Assembly: GCA_949317995.1 (NCBI GenBank)
Contig: OX439039.1
Span: 72,488,002-72,552,001 of the forward strand
DNA length: 64,000 nt
Origin: Acholoe squamosa
Taxonomy: Eukaryota; Annelida; Polychaeta; Phyllodocida; Polynoidae
Reading direction: 5' to 3'
In this document: positions 1 to 12,600 of the stretch, in pieces
Layout of the letters: each line of letters opens with the position of its first letter
How positions within the stretch are numbered: the stretch's first letter is position 1
Made by a program: the position numbers and the translations under genes
Notes under the pieces: generated by a model
What the model saw: the letters and a program-made list of their open reading frames with translations, nothing else
What the model was told of the DNA's origin: nothing
The model's database searches: none

Positions 1-1812
1 GGAATTTTTGACCACATATATGATAGATGCATAGGAGGGGGAGGCTGAGTGACATGTACAGGAAAGTAGAGGCTTTATCTATTCAGGGCTGTACACATAG
101 TTGATAAGGCCCATGGTTTATTTACCTTTTGCTGTCATGTGCAAACATTGAAAAATGAAAGAAAACAATAACAGACATATAAGTGCACAGATTACACTAT
201 TGGCAGCCAAATCAAAACACCAGTTGGGTGATACATCATATGAACCACATTTATCGAAAAGGTGAAGCAACTGGTATTTTGATATAGGTACACCTTGACT
301 ATAACAGTGGAAGCATGCTAACAATAATACATATATTTAACAGCAGTAAATAATCGCACAGTGCTAAGTACAAACGAAAATCTACTCTTTCTACTGCAGA
401 ATGTACTAGCACAGTCACAAATAGAACATTACACATGTGCAATAACATGTATTTATGTAATATGTAATGCTAAACCTTTTTTCCTACATGAATATCAGCA
501 TAAAGATTATTAAAAGTCAAAGATTTATTGATGTTTTCAGACAATATTTAATTTAATATAGTAGGTTTGAAATCATATTTCCATCATCAAAGACCTTAAC
601 TAGAAACTCAAAACAGGGCTATATGTTAGATATAACACCAAGAACATAATTATCTTGTTCTCTTTATTTGTGTATGTATGGTAATCACAATGTTGGTTAT
701 ATACAAATAATTACGGGATTGGATACAACGTTGCAGGTTTAGGACAGGGAAAATAGCCAAAGAAGCAAATTAAAAGTTCTTTTTTTAGCTTTCGAGATGA
801 GATTAATCAAGCAAAATTCCGACGGCGCTTCGCTAATTTCCATCCCATTCTTGTCAATAAATGTCTATGCACTTCACCAATGTTGGGTATGTATAGTTCC
901 TTTATCAATCTACAAGCAGAATACCTGTAATGCAAAATGAAAAAAAAGCTCCACTTTTTTTTCTAAATAAAGAAATGATTAAAGCAGGTATGAGAACATA
1001 TATGGTTTTGTCACATCAGAGGCAACAAAACTTATGTAAGGAAAAGGGCACTGTTATAAAGTTAGTTTCATAAAACGGTTTGAATCGCATGGATTAAGGT
1101 TTCATGTACACCCAAAATGTAGAAAAGGTGCCTTAGGCAAAAACACAAAACTGGAGGAAGATTTTAGAAGCGATAGAAAACCCTTTTTTTTTTTTTTTTA
1201 GTTCCAAATTCTGGCTAACCAGTAATATTATACAGAGACCAAAAGTCTTCAAGTATATTTACCTTTCGCCGCTAAATAGGAAACCAAATATACAAATTAC
1301 TATAAAGTGAAATGAGCATGAACGAACAAAGAAACACAGCCAAACATCAAACACGCTGAAGCCTTTTCCATTAAATTAATTGATGTCAATATTCCGTCCT
1401 CTATACACTTAAAAATATTTCATCATGATAGTTTTCTTTCAATTTCTTTGTATCTATTAAGGACTGATTACGCCTCCTATATCATTAAACCATCTAGTGT
1501 ATAATACCAGACAATATCTTCTAACCAATGTGATGGAAAAGGCTTTAGTACTACCCTAATACATGCACAATGTTCACAATTACATCAAAATGAAATAATG
1601 GTACATTTTGCATACAAGTGCAGCTACCTACTCATGCTTGTTTACACCCAACACCCAACACCTCGTGTAGTTTTACATTGTTATTGCATTGAGTGTTCAC
1701 TGCATTGTGTTGTGGATTTGTGTCATTTGTCAAATCATAGTGTTGACGTAACCCTTGAAATTTGAAATGTTGCAGCCCCTAGATGACGGTTCCAGAGATA
1801 GCCTTTTCTTAC
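1..1812. other. intron of MCTP, no gene seen
   Basis: AT-rich sequence downstream of the exon ending at 1813. I looked on the minus strand for the next family block (an EKKG...VQNxLxEIASFxERIKNTFNW-type segment) and did not find it. The only notable feature is a T-tract near 1184-1199. Confidence 0.6.
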
Positions 1813-1857
1813 CTTTTCTTTGTCTTCCTCATCATCATCGTCTTCTTCTACATATTC
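1813..1857 (-). CDS. MCTP: MCTP exon: acidic loop after the first membrane segment
   Basis: The 45-bp exon has acceptor TATCCTCAG and donor AAG|GTAAGAA. It encodes [15 protein letters not shown]. Family members have the same acidic, Lys-punctuated stretch here, ahead of EKKG and the second membrane hairpin. It is the last exon in the window; the gene continues to the left. Confidence 0.85.
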
Positions 1858-3605
1858 CTGAGGATATATAGGAGATGAGAAAGATGGAGTGTGTAACTTA
1901 GATTAAAGTACATTGTCAGGTAGATGCCTGATTTCCTTTGTGTAATGCTTCAGAAATGCCCTTGGATGGTCATTCTAACCTACCCAAGAGTCGCAAGAAG
2001 TGTCTCAATTTTTTGCCTCGTGTTCGTACAGGATTTTATTACAATCTGTGAAACTTGTTATTGGACCACCATTCATCCTGTGCAATCTCATGTTTTTAAT
2101 TGGGTCTGGTATATCACTTCGTGCATTTTCTTACATTACATCCACGCAAGAAAAGAACAGAAAAGTGATTACTGTATCCATTCTAATAAGCGCACCTGTG
2201 CGGATAATTATTCTTGAGATATTCTCATAAGGGCACCCCCTGAAGCCTAAAAAAACAATGTTTTGCCCTAAAATCTTTATCTTTACACTTCGAGTGCATG
2301 GTTTAACAGCATGGGGATGCTCTTATGGTCCAAAAACGGGCGGGGTGCGCTTTGCAAAATCGCTTAATCATCCCAATTGTAAAAACTCCCAAGCAGCTTT
2401 TGTCAAAATATGATTTTTCTTTTCATATATATTTACTTACATCGTCCTCCTTGTCCTTCATAAGGTTGCCTACAATGTGAACGACCAACAGGTTCTTGGC
2501 GAAGAGTATCAACAGTGTGATGGGAAGCATGTACAGCTCGAAGTTCCACACGATGATCATGAACACCTAAACAAGGAGAAAATTGTGGAATCGATCATTG
2601 AATATTCACAATTAGTCATACTTGATTCACTGTACATCCTGAGGATTTGATGGAATATTTGCAGCGTTTGATATGTGGGAATGAAAATCCTTTAAACATG
2701 CAATCGATTCGGCAATACTTTCTGGACAAAGTGATTCTACAATTTTGAGAACAGTATTGATTGATCGACCTAAGTAACATACAATAACTGACATTCTTCT
2801 TCAAAAAGAGAGCGATCTGATTATCAGATGTTCAAAAATTTATAAAGGAACAAAGGACACGAGAAAAGGTTTGAGTGCCTTGGATGAGAAAATGCTATTT
2901 GCCTTCTTCTAAGTGACGACTTGTAAAATGCATATGTCACCAGAAAAATATGCTATGATGGACCTTTTCTCAGGGGTTACAAAATAAGGTCCCAGTAAAA
3001 TGAAAGTCACTTACAGCAAATGCAGCAGAGCTCCGAACTTTGGATTCCCAATCAAAGCAGCTTTGTATGAACTTTCCCCCCTCTACAACCGCCTCTACTA
3101 ATTTACTGACACGGTCAATATTTTTCTTCATCACCTGAAATCAGAAGTGTGTTACTAAAATCTATTTTATGCTTCTTACATTCCCATAATAATCTATAAA
3201 GTATATATACAGTTGCCTAGCTTAGGCTATCTTCCTAAGGCTTATGCCCAAATGAGCATAGCAGAGGTTTGAGAATAGGAGTTTTAACTCAAGAGTCGAA
3301 TATACTTATATGAATTACTGTCGTACACATTGTACATACACATAAATCATTTGTGCATTTAAGTAGCTGAATACAAGATCATACCTAATAATCATTCATC
3401 ATGTTTTACATGTATGCTACATAAAATTCACTCAAAGCAGAATAATTACCACAATACTTACCGATATTTTGAATTTCGGCTCTGGTTGCATATATTTCTC
3501 CTCCCTTGGATTGAAGGTTCGGATAGCAGCTTTAACCTTAAATAAATCAAATTGAAGAAAAAAAATATATGCAAAGAGCAGCGAGAAAAGAGCACATGCA
3601 TTTTA

Positions 3606-3699
<94 letters not shown>

Positions 3700-6600
3700 C
3701 TCTGCTTTATGGTAGAGTTATCAACATTGACCAGGTAATCAAAGAACATATTGAAGAATCAGAACAACAGTATCTTTTTTATGAACTGTCTTACGTACGT
3801 GGTTGTAGATGAAATCCAGTTCCAGCTGGATTGCACCTTTGGCTCGGCCTGTAAGTTTCTTGTCTTTTAAGGCATACCATCGCCTCTCTCCACATCGAAT
3901 CTGAAGCAATGATCTCAAATTAAAGAATCGGGAATTTCTGGCCGAGATATTTGGCTTATTATTCAAACCATTATCCATTGCCTTAGTCTTAGGGTGACAT
4001 CGGGGTACCCCCTACGATAGGTCCTAACCAGGTTTGTTCCTGGATACAGGCAATTAATTTATCAACCAATATTAGATATTTGAGTATAATAATCGGAGCG
4101 TAAGACAATCTAGATATTTTACTCATAATAGGGTTAGATATGCAATACGGTATCTTACTCGCTCGAGAGGAACAAATGTATTTCAAAATATCTTACCCGT
4201 AGGAGGGGTATGGCGACTTTTCCAAGAAACTCGGCCTTTTTATCTCTGTCCTCGTCGTAGACAGTGACTTCTAATACGGAGTGGATATCCTTCACAACAC
4301 TGAAAGGAAATGTTCGAGATATAAACTTTCTTATCAGGAATTAATTTGAGACACAACATATCTCACTGAAAGAGACACCATGGGTAGGGTATGAAAGGAA
4401 AATATCAGAACAATAATCCCTTAAATCTTTGATGGCCTTCCTCTCGAAATTTGTCGGATTTTTTTTTCTACTCTGCACAAGCATGATAAAAAAAGGCAGT
4501 GCTCTTGTTCTTAGAATAAACCCATAGATACTCTCTGTTTAAGAGAGGAGTGTTCAACCAAGATTGGACAGTAAGGATATATCTGATGGACAACTTACAA
4601 GGTGAAGACCTTCCCCCACTCAGGGAAGAGAGTTTTATACTCTGTCTGTGTTTGAAGGCGGTCATTGACGAGTTCCAGGACACAGAAGGGGTCACTTTTA
4701 CCACCTAAATCAGCAGCAGCCAAACCCTGAGCTTTTATCACTGTAAAGATGATAAATAAAATACAGCTAAAGTTGAATATTTATTGGTATTATGAGAAAT
4801 AAAAAGGATTAAATAGATAACTTTGACAGCTGCCTCTGGTAAATGCAGTAGTGTTAAAGAAAACAAAGGCGTATTTGAGTTGTTAAACACTTCCTTTCGT
4901 TATTTGCTATTTTGATCTAAGCCTCACATACTTGTGGACCTCGGTGTCCAAAGCCTTCCAATATACAGAAATCGACTTGTCAATTCTTAAATTGTGGTGT
5001 TCACTCTTCGACCATCAAATTCATACCATATTTCGGCATTTTGATATCGTTTGGGCCTTTGACCACATGTCACTTCGTGCCCAACTACAAAAACAAATCA
5101 GCATCACGCAAGTACGCCTCGAACAACTACGACATATACATAGGAAGACCGAAAAGTCTACCAGCCTAGCTGCATATAGACACATGATCCGCCCAATACT
5201 GGACTATTGTGGATTTATGGTGGAGTGTGGGCCTGGATGGGCGGTGGACAAGGTACAAGTGTTCCAAAATCACTACTTACGGGTTTGCGAGAAAATTCTC
5301 CATCCGAGGGGAGTAATATTGACAAGTTGCATGTCCGTAACAATGTATCCGAATTGAAAAACACCAGGGATCAGCAACTACTATGACACATGTACAAGAA
5401 ATCAAAGGACCCAGACATGGTCGTACCACCCGCAGGGCAACTACGGGACAACTTGAAGATAAAGCTCAAACAGCAACGTTCCCGTCGGGACATATACGAC
5501 AGGAGACATATCAACGGGGTTTAGTACTGTGGAACGGCCTGCCACATGGCATTCAAAGAAAAGAAACCTTGACCAGTTTCCAACTGGCCATGAAAACACA
5601 AGTGTAATGTGGTTACATCTACACAGTGCTATTGATGTGATAGACAAGTCCTAATGACTACTCTGCCATGGTTATTAAAGCTAGTAAGATATGGTCAATA
5701 TGGACAATCAAACCCGCCTACGAAGATTATTGAACTGCAGGCCCAATTGACATTTTTGTCATGATAATTGATATGAATTGACATTCTTGACCTGATAACT
5801 GATAATTTATGCAACAGTATTTATAGTTAACTAAGTCTGGCTTAATTATGAAAATCGGCCCATGTTGTGATTTTTTATGGCCAATAAACAAATTCAATTC
5901 AATTCTGCACATTAAATACTATAATTGTCTTCTTACCTTTGACTTGTAGCCAGCCATTTTCTTTCATGTTCTTGAATGAGTTCATCAGACCCTGCAGGGT
6001 AATAGAGTTATGCCATTTAAGTTAGCAATGTTATACAGATCAATACAGAAATGGTGCTTTTCAAGACAGGATGACGATCTTGCAATCAAATGCATACTAT
6101 TGAAATTTTGTATCCCGTGAAAAGCGTTTGCTGTTTTAACAGCAATACAGACATATTTAATAGATAGAGATGCCACTAATGGGTCTCGTAAAATCAGCTT
6201 AATTTTCTCGATTTCCAATAGGAAATGCTTGTAGTAATTACAGCCCAAAATTCGGAATTCCTGAAGGGTTAGAAAAAGGAACATCATGCACATTAGGTTA
6301 GACCATTTTCCCTTGACCAACTTATTTCCTAGCTCATTCAACACGCTGAAATGTAAATACCCTTATCGGTATCTCAATTTTGGCAACAGTAAAGTGCAGA
6401 TTTATCAACCTTATCTAAAATAATGCGTGTGCTACCGTATTGCCGACTCACCCCCTGTCGTCTGCAATAAGATACTTATATCTCCAAATAAACCCAACCA
6501 GCCAGATGCCCATCGAGGGAGTAGGTGGAGCAGCTAACTGAGCAGTGGACTGACGGACGTTGAATGGGAAGGATTAAAATACCCTGCCGTTTGTCCAATC

Positions 6601-9600
6601 GTATATCTGGAGTGTGTGCACGTTATAGGACTCAGTATGGAGGCCTAGTGGAGCCGCCATTTTGAATTTTGCTGGTTGAGGTAAAGCCGACTGATAAGGC
6701 ATACTATGATGGGTACCTTGTCCCTTGTTAACACCTACTTCCAGGGACATGCTGGTCCCATCTTATCAGTTCTTATCAGTGTGTGTCGCTGGAACCAGCT
6801 CCAGACCAGCTAGTGGCCAATAGTAACTGGACCTTTACCAGTATTTTATAAATGGAACCAACTTGACTATAGAGGGTTAGAACCTCATGAGCATGAACCT
6901 GTACCTTATATCTACTATGACGTGATTTAATTTACTGAGAACATGCTTTTTATATAGAAACTTCAAAGGTGGATATGGCACATAGCTTCTTCCCACTGTC
7001 TAACCTGGGCTCGGTTCCACATAATCGTATAGCGCTCCATGTCAAAGTAGGAAAACTTTGCCAGCTGTGAAGGAAGATTAATATGGACGTGGTAGAAATA
7101 ATGAAGCTCGTGATACAGTAGGTCTATAATCTTACCGTATAGCCCCACATAGTACCCATAGCTCTATAGACTATTCCACTTTAAGGTAGGCGAGTCAGTG
7201 AGTAACATCTCATTTTCGACAGCTAAGGTCATAATCACGGCAAGAAAACTACATTACACATCAATGGATGAATGAATGTGTGTCTGCACCAATGAATATA
7301 TGTGCATAGACAACAAGAAGAGAAAGAAAATAACATTTCCACAATATGGAAGAAGCGCAGTTGATGGATAGCCTTTTGAATTTTAAGATCTATTCATCAG
7401 ATAAAAAGTTAAACAATTCAGATTGTTTGGCAAACCTCCAAACTCAGGGTGCAGCTTCCATCTGGGCATGGGTTTTAGGGTAACTTGTTTATTCTGTGTA
7501 TAATACATATATTCATTTTAAGTGGTAGTTGGTCTTAAAGTGACTTCCTCCTCCGGGTTGATATAACATTCCCAGATGGTCGGCACAACCCACCAATGAA
7601 GAGCTGCCCTGCAGACTTGCGGCCTATATATCATTGCTGCATCAAGTAAGCCAATGAACATGATGCACCAATGCATCTGCGGCCAATTATTTAATTCAGT
7701 TTTTACTCACATGTTTGCAGACCACCTGTTCCCGTTCCCGTGGGTTGGGTGTGTAGTTGACGAGGTCTGAGATGGACTCTCCCCCGCTGGTGCCGCTGAT
7801 AGACAGGAGGCAGTGGATGCTGCCTGCCCCGTCCTCCAGCTGCACGTCCAGGGCGTGCGTCTGTTCCCGCTTTAACGTTGTCAGGTCCAGGGTAGCTCTG
7901 CAACACAAGGTTAGATATGATCAGTGGTTTATTTTCTATTTTTCAAAAGATGGAGCAATCTATAATCAAACCAATGAATGTCCCAACCCCTATTTTTTTC
8001 ATTTCAGGGAATTTTAACCACATTTGCTATTTTAAGGCCACACCAAAAAAATAAGTTGGTCTATGGATTTTGGTTTTGAAAAAATGGTGTGAGCGAGTGC
8101 AAAAAATTTATTTAAAAAAAAAATTGCCAAACATCACAAAGAGAAAACTTGTAGAAAGTGAAGCGAGCAAAATCTGTAGACAAGATTTTTTTTCAATTTT
8201 TTTTGGTGTGGCCTAAGGATGCCAAACAAATTTATATTGAGGTACATGTTTTCTTTGTTGTAATGCTGATCATTCAGGAGTGTACATGTATACATCTGTG
8301 TGTTAATCACATAGTTTTGGCACCTTGTATGATTGTAGCCCTGGCTGGTTAGGTCTGCTACTGGGGATGTGTGCTAAATGGATGTTTACTACAAGTTTCA
8401 GAAGAAAGAAAAAGAGAAATCTAGCTATGTATAAATTGTAATGTAATTTAAACACTTTCCATGGATAGAACTTATTATCAACCCAATAAGGGAAGCATGA
8501 TGTCTTAAGGGTTATTTTGTTGCCATGGTGAGTGCAATCTAGCACTGTATCTGCGTACATGTATATTTATCAATCCCAATGAGATAGCACGACATATACA
8601 CCCATGCGACGTCTATGCTCTCTTTGAAAAATTAATTACTGAACCAAAGAGGGAAAAATGAAACCTAAAATTTGATCATAGTCATAGGGCTGAGAAGTTA
8701 TGCTTAGATTTGATATTCTCTACCCATCTGTGAGTCACTTATCTCTGGACACAAAAAGAAGACAGTGCGTTGGATCTATGGAGAGGCAATAATATCTATC
8801 CACCAGACTGGCGTTACATCGCATACCGCCAGATTTGTAAGTCTAGCGAGACTAAAAATGATCCACAGTGTCAAAAGCGAGAAAGTCTGGCAAAATCGAT
8901 TAGACTGTGTGACTGTCTTCATCAATACAAACAGACTATTGCAGAAACTGAGTCTACTGTTGTGTTTGTATGTACAACTTGGAAACCAGTACTTATTATT
9001 GTCTGAGCTGCCTATTCCTATGCGAAGCTAATATGATTATTTATACTATTGTGTGACAAGAATACTCTTCTTGTTTTGAAGAGTGTATATATGCGCTTAT
9101 TGCGGAGGTATTTCTCTCTACCTTTTCCACTCTAGTTGACCTAATGACTTGGTCTAACCTTGAAGCCTTCCATTTTAAAAGTCAGTAAGTTCAACCCTAC
9201 AGACATACATTTCGAGCATCTGCAGGTAAATCTCTCATTTCATTCCCAGAACACAGTGCCATACATTATAGTGTGGCATTCAATCCTTTTTACGATCACT
9301 ACACTGGTGACAAAAGACGAACCATTACCACTGGTGGAATAAATTGTCATCCACAATAACCTATATGATATATCATAACATGTCACACCCCATGTTACAT
9401 AAAACATTTGTGGCAATGGTACTTGAAATGATTGCTTCACCACTTAACATATGTTGCCAGGCAACATGTCGTCATTTGAAAAGACCAGAGATGAATGGGG
9501 TCCATAAGTCATGGCCAGCACTATTATGGTATTATACCATTTTACTACGGACTACTCTTCCAATAAGGCCTGAATGAACCTAGCTCCTCCATGCTCTTAA

Positions 9601-12600
9601 ATTAGCCCTTCAATGGCAGCATGGTGCCCCAAGGCTTTATTTCAATTTGTTGTCATGCTGCCACAGTGACGCATTTAGATGGTGGCCACAGAGGTGTGCA
9701 TCCCCTTCATTTCATCTACAGTTTAGTGTTCAAATATCTCTTTAGTCTGCCATTTAGTCACTCCCACTCCCTTTACTCCTCTCTTTTACCAAATCCTGGA
9801 TCTTCCACTGCGCCCAAACTCAATTTCTTTTTTTGTCATTGCCGCATGATGCCCTCCACTCTGAAGTCTATCTACCCGGGAAGGGGTCAGTAGGATGTGT
9901 GTGTGCAGCACTGGTGATGTGTGAGTGCAGCACTGGTGAATTACTAGCATACATGCATCATACTTATAAAAGGGAATGATGCTTTAAAAAAGTGTAAGCT
10001 GGTGTAAGTGCCGATCAGGGTCTAAGGCTTCCAGTGCCAGTTTCATTTATAAAAATCCACCCATCTGTTATTTGCAGAATTTGTAGAAGGATTGTAGATA
10101 TCAGCGCGACTTTTCCTTCAAACTCAATTGCCTACTTAACTTGGCAGTTCATAAATTAATGTATTAATCTCCCATGCATGCGGGTCTCCTCTGAAGCCAA
10201 GTATCAGATAATTGGTTCCCTGAAGCGATAGGATACCTTCAAAGATTAAGCCTGCCGCAAACAGCATGGATCGGACGCTGATCCGACACAGACCAGATAT
10301 GGGAATCCAGTCTGCGATATTTGTGGTAAAAATAGACATAGATCACTGAAAACATGGAAAATCTGAAACTAGTCAGTGGTGACTACTTTAGGTCCTCAAG
10401 TTGACGATACCTAAAACTACAGCTTTAGGTAGTCAAAATGACGACTTTAGGTCATCATCCTGACAACCTGAGTCATCAGGATGACAATACTGACAGTACA
10501 GGGTCGTCATATTGACGACTCAGGTCGTCAGGATGACGACTTAAAGTCATCATTTTGACAACCTAAAATTGTAGTTTTAGGTATCGTCAACTTGAGGACC
10601 TAAAGTGGTCACCGCTGACTAGTTTCGGATCTTCCATGTTTTCAGTGATGAGACGTTCAATCCGAGTTTGAGGTGAGTCTTGGCATATCCATCATGTTGG
10701 ATATTGACAGACTGCACAGACGGTCTGTGCATACATTAGCTAATAACAGCCTAGAATCTGCCCCCAATCAAAAAGGGGTGAAAATGAAAAGGAGTGGAGG
10801 GTGGTATGGATTCTTCACAGATGCCCCCTGAATCCTGTCTGAGTTGGACATGAGTCTGGTCTGTACTGTTTGCGGCTGGCTTAAATTGAGGGCTAGCATC
10901 GACTATAGTCAACACCAAGGTAGGCTTAGTGTTGATTCTAGTCGACACCATGGTAGGCCTAGCGTCAACTATACACTGAAAACATGGAAGATCCGAAACT
11001 AGTCAGCGGTGCCCACTTTAGGTGCTCAAGTTGACGATATCTAAAACTACAACTTTAGGTAATCAAAATGATGACTTTAGGTAGTCATCCTGACGACCTA
11101 AGTCATCAATATGACGACTCTGTACTGTCAGTATTGTCATCCTGACTACCTAAAGTTGTAGTTTTAGGTATCGTCAACTTGAGAACCTAAAGTGGTCACC
11201 GCTGACTAGTTTCGGATCTTCCATGTTTTCAGTGTAGTCGACACCCATTATATAGGGTTTGTATAGGAATTGAAAATAGGCTCGTTCTCTAGGAACTATA
11301 CTTTTTTAGGAGCAGTCCAAATGGCCAGGGTGACCATTTTTCTCTGCCCTTTAAGGGTTATAGATGAATATGAAATCTTTACTGCCCTTAAAGGGGTTTA
11401 AATTAATTAGTACTTAGAAAGAAGAATATAAAATCTGCCCTACCTGCCCATGATGTCGTCCTTGCCGGCGTGGTCGTGGTCCCAGACAGAGATTTCCAGG
11501 TGACTCGTTTGGTCGTCAAACATGTGCAGGTCAAACTGTTCCAACCACCGGGGTGCCAACGTCTTGGCTTTGTACTGCATAAATGAGGAAAGAAATATAA
11601 GTATATTGTAAAGAAATTCTCTCAATGTGCAATTGTAGATGATTTGATTTTTTTTTATATTGAAGAAATCAATGTTCTCTTGATACTCCCTAATTGCTAG
11701 AGGATGTAGAAGAGGCCCAGTAAGCCCATTTAATTGTAAAATGCAATCAGGGGTTGAAATAATCTGGACCAAATTATGTGGCAGCTTGGTAAAAGAAATC
11801 CTATTATAAAATGTGACTTCTCATTTGGAACTCTTACTCTTGTCTCTTAGGACAGAACTTAAGATTTTAATTTCGGGAAATTATAAATACATGAAATGAA
11901 CATCTCTGATAGTTTTCCGCTTGCAGATTACGGCCAGTTTTATCTTTCAAACCGAAGGAGAAAGTTTTCCTATTCAATTCATATTTAAAGAAGAATTTAA
12001 CTTAAGACGATCAAGTAACATGACTATAACATACTAACTAATAACACAGGGACTAACAGAACAATAAAAGTAAAGTCAAACAGTGTGGACAGTCCTTCTA
12101 GTGCATTAAATGTTAAAGGAACACAGAGAAACAGCTGCTTTTGGTGAAATAAATGTCCAGAAGAACGCATTTGTTTCTAGAGAGCTTCATTTCTCAAAGA
12201 CTATAAGATTTTTTAATACCCTTCAAGGGCTACATAGAGCTCTAATGCACTATGTAATTTTGCTGCCCGTAACCTTTTCAGGACCACTGATCACTAATGC
12301 ATCATGCTCTATGGTCGTCATGATGCATGAATGCAGCCATAGTGAGTAACTCGCCAGGGCTACATTCATGCATCATACTGACTCTACTGGGCTGATACAC
12401 TCCGGAAGGTCGGCATGATGCTCCAAAGAAGTGCTGGTGAGCAGTCTCGCCAGCACTTCATTGGTGCATCATGCCGACCATGATGCATGATGCACTCCTG
12501 TGGCGCTTAAAGGGTTAAATGTTTAACACAGTTGACTGAAGGTTAACCCCCAGTACAACCGCAACAAGGCAGGGTGCACGCCTGGGACTGGTGCACTGGG

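Noticed and set aside
8765-9031. Two overlapping plus-strand frames, one with a WRYIAYRQ motif
   Set aside because: The motif weakly recalls a cysteine-rich transposon-associated domain, but the rest does not fit and the frame is short.
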